This document shows, piece by piece, positions 10,774 through 22,500 of a DNA stretch of 64,000 nt (within the stretch, counting starts at the first letter, position 1; every line of letters starts with the position of its first letter). The notes below the pieces were generated by a model that worked only from the letters and a program-made list of their open reading frames with translations, was not told where the DNA came from and searched no databases. Source of the stretch: Anaeramoeba flamelloides (lineage: Eukaryota > Metamonada > Anaeramoebidae); NCBI GenBank assembly GCA_027625915.1, contig JANTQA010000051.1:1240501-1304500 (forward strand), written 5' to 3'. Position numbers and translations under genes: made by a program.

Positions 10774-13029
10774 TCTTAAAAAAAAAAAAAAAATGGATAG
10801 GAATTTTGAACCTCAAATAATAAAATAATACAAACAAATATCCTGTGGTAGACTATAAAATAGTGGCTAACTTCTATCAATCAAATTTTGGGAACTACTT
10901 TGTTAACTAGATACTTTTTGAAATTACTCTTAAAGAATTTTTAGTTTTACACTTGTTCTAATTTTGTTAAATATTATTTCAGATACTTACAAGTATTTTC
11001 AGCCAAAAAACAAGAGAGTTTTTTTCAACTTTCCTTTTTTTGTTAAATCAATAAATCAGAATTTGAAACAATCAAAATAAATCAGAAAGGCTTTGTTGAT
11101 CAAAACCGTTAATATGATACTTATTCTTTTCAATACAATTAATTGAAAAAATAAAAAGATCAAAATAGTCTATATTCACTTCGAAAATAAAAATATTTCA
11201 AGAATTAAAATAAATCTTTAAAGGTCCCATTCTAAAAGGGATACTTATAATTTATACTTCTGATTTCAGAATTCAAAATTTGATATTTTACATGATTTAT
11301 GAAAATCTTTTATTTGGAAAGTTGATTATTGAAGTCAAAATAAAGCGTGCAAAAAAATTACATCTGTGTTTCAAAATAAAAAGCTTGTTTTTTTGTTGTA
11401 GAAGACCTATACATTAACCAATCAAAGAAACTGATAATAAATCAAAAATAAATATGGTATTGGTTTCTTAAAGTTCAATTATTTAAAAAGAAATTCTAAA
11501 AATGAAGGATCAAATTGCAAAATTTATCTCAAAAAATAGAGTACATTTTTTAGAAAATTATATCATCAAAAAAACCAAAAAAAGTCAAAATAATTGTTAA
11601 TTTTATCAAAAATTTTCAACTAATTGAATGAATAATTTTAATTTTACAGAAAATAACCAGATCTTTACCATCAAAATTGATTTGAACTTAGGTATACTAT
11701 TTGGTAGTAGATTGGATGTTGCCTTGATACAAGAAGAAAAAAAAGCACGGATAATATTTTGAAACATGGATTAACGTCTTTGTTGATACATGTTTTTGAT
11801 CACTTTATAAATTAATTTTTGTTTATTTTAAACCAAAGATTATTAGTTCATGGTGTTTTTCAAAGTCGTTTCATATTTTTGTTACATGACAAACCAAAAA
11901 AGACTTTTTACAATTTACTGATATTTGAATACTCTATATAAAAAATTTTCACTTCCTTTTCATTTTTTAAATGATCCCTATTCAAATAGATCCCAAATTA
12001 CAACACACTTCTTCTAAGAACTCTTTTGATTAAAGACAAATATTGAAAATTAACAGAAAATTTTTTCCCATTTAGAATTCCAATACCAGTATGAAAAATA
12101 ATTTGTACTTTATTTCCTTTTTAATCTGTTCATGTTTGAGCTGCTGTAAAAGATTTAACAACTTTTAGCCTTCGTTTTTCAATTCAAAACTCAACTATTT
12201 GGTACAAAATTGGATAATTAAAGAAAATTTTTTCTGATGAAATTTGTTTTCGTTATTGTATTGCTGAGATTCTTTTTGGATTCAATTCTACCCATAGTAG
12301 GTCTAAAAATTACATTATTGGACTATTGAAGGTAAATCATATAAGTACAAATTGAAAACATTCTCGATAGGACAAACTTGTTTAAAAAATCTCTTAGAAA
12401 TTAATATTAAAATATTTTGATAAACCTCCAAGTGGTGCAAAAAAACCCAGGTTTTTAACTTTAACTATTACAAAAATTTATCTCTACAGTAAATATATTT
12501 TAAGAATGGGCTAAAAGAAACATATTAATAGGATTTCAACAACAAATATAAACAAGAAGTATAGTTCTTTAAATAAATTTCTAAATAATAATTATGAAGA
12601 TATTGAAAGATTAAAAGTTTAATTTTTTGATAAAAAAACAAGAAAAATTTCATTTTTTAAATTTTGATAAAAAAATCATTTTATCTTAAAAATTGTAAAT
12701 AAGAAGAAATTTTTGAAACAAAAAATCAATTTAGATTTTTGAACCATTTTCTAAAATCTGAGATCTAACCTAACAGTCAATTTAAATAAGAACCAAGAAT
12801 GGGTGTGTCTTCCTATCTTCATATACCAAAACCCCGAGAAAAAAACATCAATTAAAATTTCCTAATAAGTTATAGATTGTAAAACTTGGTTTGTTATACT
12901 ACGAAAATTAAACTTGGAAAATACAGTTATACTCAAATTTATTTTTAAGGAATAATAGAATAAATTTTTAAAGTAATAATTGAAAACCAAAAAATCACTC
13001 TTTAGAATAAAAAAACCATATCATAAATC

Positions 13030-13032
<3 letters not shown>

Positions 13033-13063
<31 letters not shown>
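13033..13063. repeat. (TA)n microsatellite
   Basis: About 15 consecutive TA dinucleotides directly abutting the left end of the element at 13064. Confidence 0.95.
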
Positions 13064-13070
<7 letters not shown>

Positions 13071-13760
13071 CTGTTTCAGTCAAAGGGGTCCATCGTATTT
13101 TTCAAATATGAATTATTTTATATAATTGACTTTTGAAGAACAAATAAGAAATAAAGAGAATAATACACCTCAAAGAATTGTTGATGCATGTCTGAAAGAA
13201 AACTAATTAATTAATATATTTTCTTAAAAATTGAAAAACATAAATTCTTCGGGCCATATTGAGAAAAACAACGATGTTCGTTTTGAACTATACTGGTATT
13301 GGAATAATAGATAGGAAACAATTTTCACTTCATTTTCCATACTTTTCTTTAGAAATAAAGCCCTAAAACGAAGTTTGTTGGTATTTGTGGTCTCTATTTG
13401 AAAAAGGAAATGAAAATAAATATGAACATTTTTCAAATTTATTAAACAAATATCAATCATGATCAAAGATCGAATTGAATTGCAATAGAAATCAATAGAT
13501 TTCTCAACAATCTTTACATGGTTTCAATGACATTAGAATAACACGTTTTTACCAAGCAACTATTGATCTTGCAATAAAAAATTTTTTTGCAAATGAATGA
13601 AGTTTTAAAAAAAAAGCGCAAAAAAAAAAAAAAATGTGAAAAAATGATTTCAAATTTGAAAATTTCCAAAATAAAAATTTTCTTCTAATATCTATGCAAA
13701 CCCTTTAAAAACGTGTATTACACCATTACAACTGGGCCCCTTTAACTGAAAAATAGTTTA
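13064..13760 (+). mobile_element. TIR element with TCAGTCAAAGGG-type ends, copy 2
   Basis: Left end TAAACTCTGTTTCAGTCAAA followed by GGGGTCC; the right end read inwards is TAAACTATTTTTCAGTTAAA followed by GGGGCCC. At about 700 bp it is the longest of three copies with shared interiors. Flanked by TA-rich sequence on both sides, consistent with insertion at TA, although the microsatellite makes the duplication uncertain. Confidence 0.7.
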
Positions 13761-15194
13761 TATATAGAGATAATATTACCCATGGTGTTTAAAACCTTAA
13801 AATATATACAATTTAAGAGGCTTGGGTAATAAATTTATTAATTTTTATCTACATGCCTTTTTAAAACAGTCCTAAACCACAATTTTGGTTTTTGGGTATT
13901 TTTCAAAGTAAATTAAAAAAAAAATTGGTTCAAAAACAAAAACAAATACTTTTAAATTTGTAGGCAAGTGTTTGGCATAAAGAATAATTTCAAAACGACA
14001 CACACCCTGGCTATAATCCTAATAAGTAATACCCACATCATAAATAGAATATTTGTTTTGAATATTCATAATTTGGTAAAAAAAAACCCGAAAAATTTAA
14101 TAGATAAATAATAAAATAAAATAAAGATCACAATTATATGATTTTTGATTTCTTAAAAAAGTTTAAAAAAAAAACTTTTCAGGATATTTTCTTGAAAATT
14201 CACTTCTCTTCCAAAAATATCACCCTATGAGAGCTATTTAATTATTTCAAAGAGTTTATCAAAACTTGATTAATGATACTTATTTTTCAAAATAATTTTT
14301 TTTCACAAGGAGGACAAATTATGAATTTGCCCTTTTTTATGAAATATATTAACTAATATAGTTCAATTTGGGATACTAATGCCTTTTTAATTTGTAGATT
14401 TGTATATTCCACATTATATAGTTAAAATTAATTATTTTCAATAGTGGAGATTTGTAGATCTAGTAAACATACAATTATTATCAACCCCCCCTCCTCAAAT
14501 TTTTTTGTTGCTTTTTCTTTTTTTCCTATTAGTTTACACATTGGATTCAACTGCTCTATTTAAAAAGGAAAATGATATTTATACATTTTTTTTTTTTTAA
14601 AAAATTTCAATTTAATCTTTCAGTATCTACATAATTCTTATTAAACATTTATTTAAAGAACTATATTTCTTGTTTATATACTATTTTCATCCTATTGGTT
14701 TGCTTCTTTTATTTCTACAGTGGGTAAAGTGTTTTTAAATTACCTAATATTTCATAATAAACTAAAGTGATAAACATGGGTTGGTTAAACCACTGTAGAA
14801 AGAAATTTCATATATCATAATTTGAATTGTTATTAGTTTTGATAAAAACCATTAATACATTTTTTAAAAAAATGTATAAATCAAACTTTTTAAGATGATT
14901 TATATAAAGAAACAATAATTTTTAAACTGTTACAGAACCTTTTAGCATACTGAAAGTTTAAGATAGTGAACAAAGTTAATCAAAATTACCCTCAAAGAAA
15001 AAATTAAAGATCAGAAAGGTAAAACACAATACAAATAATTTTTTTAATTCAACTTAAATAATAAACTCAAAAATTTTGATCTTCAATTGATGTATTGTTC
15101 CTAAAAATTTTTTACTGTACTTTATTTAATAAATTAGTGTGTTTATTTAAAAGTAGTAGGATAAGAAGAAATACCATGTTTGGGGGGTGTAATT

Positions 15195-15255
15195 TTTAGT
15201 TCTTTAAGGGATTCTCTTCTACCACATAAAAGTCTTGAATTTTAAGTATGTTGCT
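15195..15255. repeat. Short dispersed repeat (TTCTTTAAGGGATT), copy 1
   Basis: TTCTTTAAGGGATT, CTCTACCA, AAGTCT and TAAGTATGTTG-like blocks occur here and, in the same order, at about 26641-26698. About 60 bp; no further structure seen. Confidence 0.4.
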
Positions 15256-16552
15256 TTTGAAATAAAATCATTTTTTATTTATACCTCGTTCAAATATCTC
15301 AAAAAAAAATAATTATTAAAATAGTCTAATATTTGATCACACTAATTAAATAAAACTTTATTCTACGGGGCCAAATTAACTTTATTCACAGCATAACAAT
15401 CCAGTCTCAAATAAAACTCCTGCTATTTTTTTTTTCTTGCTCTGGTAATACATCTAGTTAAGAACCCAATATTATATCAACAATAAAATATAATTTGAAG
15501 GTCAACTCCTTGATATTTTAAGAATGTTTTAAATTTTGAATTGAATTTGTTTACTAATTTTTAGTAATTTTTGGTAATTTTTTAATTTTAAATAAGAAAA
15601 TTACTAAAAAAATTTTTTCAATTTTGGAGAAAATTGGATAATTGAACTTTCAGTTTTTAGACCGACTTTTTTTGTCTTAGAACTTTACTAATCCAATATA
15701 AATATTCGCTGATTTTTTATTGTCTGGTTTCATTGATCATTTAATGGTTAGGATTTCTTGAAAAAAGAATCGCAGATGCTATTTTGATTTATGCATTTTA
15801 CCAAGTGCAACCATTATTTTAGTAACAATATATTACTTTACCCAATCAACATTCTTTGAAATCATTTTTATTGGTTTGAGTATTGTTTTTCTATTCTCCA
15901 GAGCTCAAAATAGGAATTCTCCTCAAATAATATTGTTTTTTTAAATTGTTACTGGTAAGTAAATAATAAATGAAAAGAATTTTCCTCTTTCTTATTTTTC
16001 CGTAATTTTCTTCAACAAAGAGAGTTTTAATAGGAATAGATTTTAATTTGTGATCTTTATTTATTTGTTTTGGTACTTTTTTTATTCTATCAGGAGATAT
16101 TGGGATAATCAAAGAACTCAAAATCAATACATATGTTTGGACAAAGGATGAAGAACAAAATAGTATTCCACTTACAAATTACAAAAACCAGTTTATTCAG
16201 CACAATCTCCAAATTTGAAATCTTTATTGCTCCTTTTCCTTTGCAAAATCTTTGTGAAAAGTGGCTTTAAGTTGATACAAAATTGAAATATCAACATAAC
16301 TATTAATCTTTAGGAGGTACGATTTTTTCAATGTTGAATTTTTCACTTAGAAAACAAAAGCGAATTATCTTGAAATCAACTTTAGTAAAAAATCACTTTT
16401 TAATGTAAAATAAAAAAATTAAAAGAATAGTCTTTATTTTGAAAATCAAATCAAACCAAATCCCAAATAGAAAATATTTTTGAAAAATATTTTCCACTTA
16501 AAAATTTACAAATTAGCCTTTTCATTTTTTTCTCTTTTTCGATTTAAAATTA

Positions 16553-19500
16553 ATGTCGAAGCCAAGTAAGAAAATCTCTTTTCTCTTTCAAAGCCAAATT
16601 TTTACTTTTTTTTTGTCTCTTTTTAAATTATAGAAAAATTCTTTGTTATTTTTTTTGTGACAAAAAAAGTTTTATTTTTTAAAAAATAAAAAATTAAAAA
16701 GAAGAAAACCTCTCTCAATTTGTTTTCACACCAAATTTGGTTTAATTCCAAAAATTTATTTTTCTTTCTTCTTCTTTCCAAGCTAATAATCTATATAGTA
16801 ATTTTGGAAACAGGATCTTTAGCCAAAACAGAACTGGAACAACAAACAGAGGAAGAGGATCCTCTCTCCTACTCAGAACAGGAGGAAGAGGAAGAGGAAC
16901 AACCTCAACATCAAGAATAGGTGTAGGAAGAGGAACAGGAACAGGAAGAGGTGTAGGAACTGGAAGGGGTATAGGAAGAAGAACAACCTCAACCACAACA
17001 ACTGGAAGAGGAATAGGAGTAGGAAGAGGAACAGGAAGAGGAACAACCTCAACAACTAGAGTAGGAAGAGGAACAACAACTGGAAGAGGAGTAGGAACTG
17101 GAAGAGGTATAGGAAGAGGAACAACCTCAACAACAAGAATAGGAAGAGGAGTAGGAAGAGGAACAGGAAGAGGAACAGGAAGAGGAACAACCTCAACAAC
17201 TAGAGTAGGAAGAGGAACAACAACTGGAAGAGGAGTAGGAACTGGAAGAGGTATAGGAAGAGGAAAAACAACCTCAACAACAACAGGAAGGGGTATTAAT
17301 AGCTTTAGGAACCGTATGAATAATACTAATAATACAACAAGAGGAGGAGGCCTTAATAACTTTAGAAATCGTTTGAATAGTTCTGGAAGAGGAACAAATA
17401 CCACAACTGGAAGAGGACTGAATCGGTTTAATCGCACGAGCCAAGGTAGAGGATCCACAACAAATCAGCAACAATCAAATCAGCAATCAAGCCAGCTTGA
17501 AAGGCAAAGAAAAGAAGAAGAAGAAAGGAAAAAACAAGAAGAGGAAAGGAAAAGACAAGAAGAAGAAAAAAAAAAAAGACAAGAAGAAGAAAAAAAAAAA
17601 AGACAAGAAGAAGAGAAATTAAAAAAAATTGAAGAACAAAAAAAACAAGAAGAAGAAAAGAAACGCCAAGAGGAAGAAAAAAAAAGGCAAGAAGAAGAGG
17701 AAATAAAGAGGAAAGAAAGAGAAGAAGAACAAAAACAACTTGAAGAAGAAAGACAACGACTTGAAGAATCAAGAAGAAAAATAGAGGAATTAAGAAAAGA
17801 GCATGAAAAAAGATTAAAAGAAAAAAAAATCAAAAGAGAAAAAAAAAAACTAGAAAGAGAAAAATTAATGGGTTCAAAAACAAAGCAAATCCAATCAATG
17901 AATTTAACGACAAAAAAAATTAATGAAGAAGAAAAAAGGAATCAACGTATAAAATCATTTCAAGAGGAATTAAAAAAAAAAGGTTTAAAAAGAGCCTGGG
18001 GGAAGGTAAAACCAATTGGAAGACGCCGAGCACAGAAATCCAGAATGAACAGATATTTAATCAAAAAAGATAACACCGTTCCACAGCTTTTAAATTTACA
18101 GGATAACACTAACCAAAATATACAAAATAAATTAGCATTAAATAATAAAAATAATCAAACTGGAAAAAATAATGAGATACAAAAGGAAAATGAAACCAAA
18201 GTAAGTTTTTATTTTTTTATTTTTTTATTTTTTTTTTTTTTTTTTATAATATATATCTAATTATTTGATGTAAAAATGGAAACTATGAGTGTTGCCTCAT
18301 ATGCATTTCGCTACAATTTCGGTATTTTTTATTTTTTCTAATTTCCAGCAATCAACAGAAATAATTTTAACCGTTCGGGAAAATAAAAGTTCAACACGAG
18401 TTTTTAATTGGAACCTTAATAGAATCACAGAAACCTGAAAATTCAAAAGTAAAATCAATTAAAAGAAGAAATAAATTAACTTCAAAGAATAAACCATTAT
18501 ATATTATTTTCAAACAAATAAACAAACACAAGATATATCTATTTTATTATCAAAATCTGTGATGGATAATTTTGGAGATCCTCAAAAATAGTCGAATTTT
18601 TTCAACAAATTTTCAATAAATGTTCAATCAAAGAAAAACCCTATACCTAAAGGTAATATTTAAAAAAACTCTAATTGTACTGAATCCTCCATTTTGTATT
18701 TAATCATTTATTTTTTCTTTTAATTGATCTTACTTTTGAATTTTCAGGTTTCTGTGATTCTGTTAAGGTTCCAATAAAAAATGGCGTTGAACTTTTTTTT
18801 CCCGAAGGGTAACTCTTATTTGAAAATTAAAAATTAAATGGGAATTGTTGATCAACAAACTAATAAAGAAAAAAATACGAAAGATAAAAACTGAAAAATT
18901 TTTTACATATTGTAAAAACATAATTAAAAAATCCATTAATTTGTAATTGAATGAAGAGTTAACTCGTTGGAATTTGAATTTCATAAGGTTCAAAAAGTTT
19001 AGGTAATCTGTTTTTTGATCATAAGAGATTTATTCAAAAATATATTTGTACTGAAAAACGTAATGTAATGAAATACTAAAAATTTTTCGAAACATAAGGA
19101 GGTATTTATTTTAATTTTTTGGAAAACAACCATTACAATTTCAAATTCTAAAGGATAAAACGGATATTTAGTTTAGAGTAAGAATGAAAAACAATAGTTC
19201 ATTACTTTTTTTTGAAGTGAAATTTTTCATTTCAAAAATTAAATCTTCAATATACATCGGGGATTTGGTATTCATTTTCGTTACTGAGATTTTACTTTTT
19301 TGAGATTATTTATTACCAAGTGAGCTTGAAAAATTACAAATATTCACCGGAAATAAAACCATTAGTATAACTTGAATGTTTAGTAGTAGTTAGATTTTAT
19401 CTTTTTTTTTGATTGAAGAAAATAAAAAAAATCCGAAATTTAATTCCTCAACTCATAGAAAGAATTGTTTAATTTCCATTTTGGTTTTAAAATTGTTTTG

Positions 19501-22500
19501 CTTTGGTGGGGTGTATTCTACTCGATTACAGAAAAAAAGGAGTTGTGCTTTTTCAAAGAAAAAAATTCAAATCAAATTTCAATTTGAACACAAAAATAAA
19601 ATTGTTTTTCTTTATTTGTTCAAATTCCACAAGAAAAAAAAGCGAATTTATCCCCTCCTTTCACTGATCTTTAAATTATTTTGATTTTATTAACTCAAAA
19701 ATAGTTAAAACTTTGGTAATTATTTTTATTTTTTTTCAATTTTTAGTAAAAGATTCTGGGGGTTTGTTGAACCAAAATAGTGAATCAAGAGTTGGGTTTT
19801 AACAATATTCTAATCAAATCTAGATGTTTATATTCATTAAAACAAATTCTTCAAAAAAACATTATTCTCGTATATTAAGACATATGTTCTTTGAGTTGAA
19901 AAATTTAAATTCAATCCAATAAAAAAAACTATTATTGAATTTAAAAATTCAGGAATATGTTTTTAAGGAGATATTTATTTTTTCAAAATTTAGATATATG
20001 CTTTTTAACAAAGTGGAAATAGAAACATTTTGATCAGTGTTCAATTTATTATTGTTCTATTTACTTTTACAAACTTTTTTTTAGAGATTTTTTAAAAACT
20101 TGTAAGTCTTCAACTTTTTTAAAATGAATATTTAAGATTTAATTTAATAAAAAATCAAAATTAGTTTATTAATAATTATTTTTTGTAAAAAGTAAAGTCA
20201 TCTTCAAAAAGTTGACAAAAAAACTATTCACATATTCCTATTAATAAGATATATTGGAGTTTTTCAGCTGTTTTAAGGATACTATTAAAAACTTTTTTGC
20301 ACCAATTTTATGGAATAACTCAAAAAAAAAAAAAAAAATTAATGGTTAAACGATTATATTTTTATTGTTTTTCAAAAATGAATAAATTAAAAAAATTTTT
20401 TTTCTATGTGTGGCTTAAAAATAAAATTAAAATAGAGTACAGATCAAGAAACAAAAGAAATTCAAAAAGAAAATAAACAAATTACAGACAATAAACAACA
20501 AGAACAAAAAGAAGAAATTAAGGAGGATCTCTTACCACAAATTATTAAAGAAGAACCTTTAGACTTAAAAAAATTAAATCACAAGGAAGGAGTGCAGGGA
20601 TCACTTGTTAGGAGTAAAGAAATTGATCGTAGCGAGTGGAGATCTAGTATTTTTTTGAAGCACCCAGGGCTTCAAAATTTAAGAGAAAGAATTTTACCAC
20701 TTGAAAGAGCAACAAGCTTTTCTGAAATTTATCATCCAGGTAAAAAGGAGGTACAGCAGAAATTTACTCAAAATGATGCACTACAATTAATAATGCATCA
20801 CCTCATTGCGCTTGGTTATAGAAAAACTATAAAAATAGTTGAGATGGAATCTGGTATTAAATACCAACCCCAATATTTGAATGATTCTCGTCTTCAAACA
20901 ATACTGCGTGTTGCCTTAAAAAGATCAGAGAAAGTTTTTAATTTCACGATGGAGGCTAAAAAGAAAAATATCCAAAACAAAATGAAAGAACAAGAAAATA
21001 ATCAACAAAATCAAACTAGTAAAGAAGACCAACAAAATAATGAAAATGAGAAAAAAGAAGAAGAAAAAGATATGGAGGCAGTTGAACATTTAATTAGTTT
21101 AGGGTAAATTACTTTTATAGACTTTTTTTTTTTTTTCTTTTTTTTCCTCTTCTTCTTTTTATTTCTTCTTTTATTCTACTTTTAAGTGTCTTGGTAAAAA
21201 AATTTTCAACTTCAGAATGAATCCAAAAAATGATTTTAGATTTTTCTAGAAAGATAAAGATACTTGATAAAATGGTGTATCTCTTCTCAAAATATTTTAT
21301 CATTATGTACAAAAAAATTTATGTTTGAAAAAAAAAACATATTATTATTTTCAACTTTTGAAAATATCACTTTTGATCGATCCGAAAAACGAAGAAACAA
21401 AAAGATTTATAATGAATTGTGAACTTTATTTTAAATTTTTAAGAGTACTTTATTCTTATCAAACTTACATTGAACATAATAATAATAAATGAACTTGAAA
21501 AATATATTTTAATCATATACTACAAAATTATTTTTATTGTAGATCTGTATTTTAAAAAAATATAATCAAAAAAATACACTTATCGTAAAATTTTTGGTTT
21601 CTATTCGTATAATTTCCTTTTTTTTTTTTTTTTATTTGTTATCGCTTTCTGAGTTCAAAAGTTTTGACCAAGGCTATAATTAAATCGTTAATACAATTAT
21701 TTCATCTTTAAAAAAAATATTTTTTTTTTTAAGGATAAAAATCGAATTGAATTAAGATAAACTGTATTCCAAAAAATTACGACACACTTTAAGAATAATA
21801 TTCAACAAAAATTCATACAGAAAAACTTTAACTTTCCTCTATTATATTTAAAATTATTAGTGTTTAATCTTAATCAAATAATTTAAAATCTGTTTATAAT
21901 CTATCCAAAAATTAGAATCAGCGAAATTAGAAAATCAAAAAAAAATTGTTCCACTTATTTGTGAGGAACATAAAAACAAAAAAAAGTTATTTTAGAATAA
22001 AGAAACTTTTAAGGAAAATGCATTGTTGCCAACTTAAAATCAGATTTTAAATATCAAATTCCGGTTTGGATATTTATTTCAATTATTTAAAAACGAACTT
22101 TGTTAAAAGATATCAATAAATCAATCTACAAATAAAATCATTTTCATCAAACTGTTTTTAGTTGAATTAGAATATAAAGATAAGTAATCAAAAATTATAA
22201 ACTAAACTCTTTACAGTCAAAGAGACCCAGTTTTATTGAAGGAATTGAACATATTCTTTGAGTTTAATCCATTATTCTTCTCAAAATAAATTTTCAATTT
22301 TTAGATCTGATCATTATTTCTCATTTTGTAAAAAAATTTTTTTTCGTATTAGTCAATTTTTTTTTTTTTGTTTTTATCTTTTTCTTTTTTTTAATTTTTT
22401 TAAAAAAGGCAAATTGAAAAAAAAAAATGTTTGAAAACTCCAAATTACCATTAAGAGTATCGAGACTTTGTAATTTCTTTTAAAATTCAGACATTTACTA

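Larger units (their letters stand above)
10774..16552. other. Intergenic region between divergent SLC13 and RasGEF genes (5.8 kb)
   Basis: No gene recognised. It contains a TA microsatellite, the element at 13064-13760 and part of a short dispersed repeat around 15195-15255. The two flanking genes are transcribed away from each other, so both promoters must lie within this stretch, but I cannot identify specific sites. Confidence 0.7.
18201..20435 (+). other. Intron 2 of the RasGEF gene (2.2 kb)
   Basis: GTAAGT donor; acceptor AATAG before 20436. Almost the whole intron is taken up by the 1.15-kb repeat and its nested element. No separate gene is supported. Confidence 0.75.

Noticed and set aside
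16742-17458. Long open frame on the minus strand (238 codons, Pro/Leu/Val-rich) opposite the Gly-Arg exon
   Set aside because: It is a shadow of the GGA/AGA/ACA repeat on the coding strand; repeated units stay open in several frames and the minus-strand product is pure low complexity.
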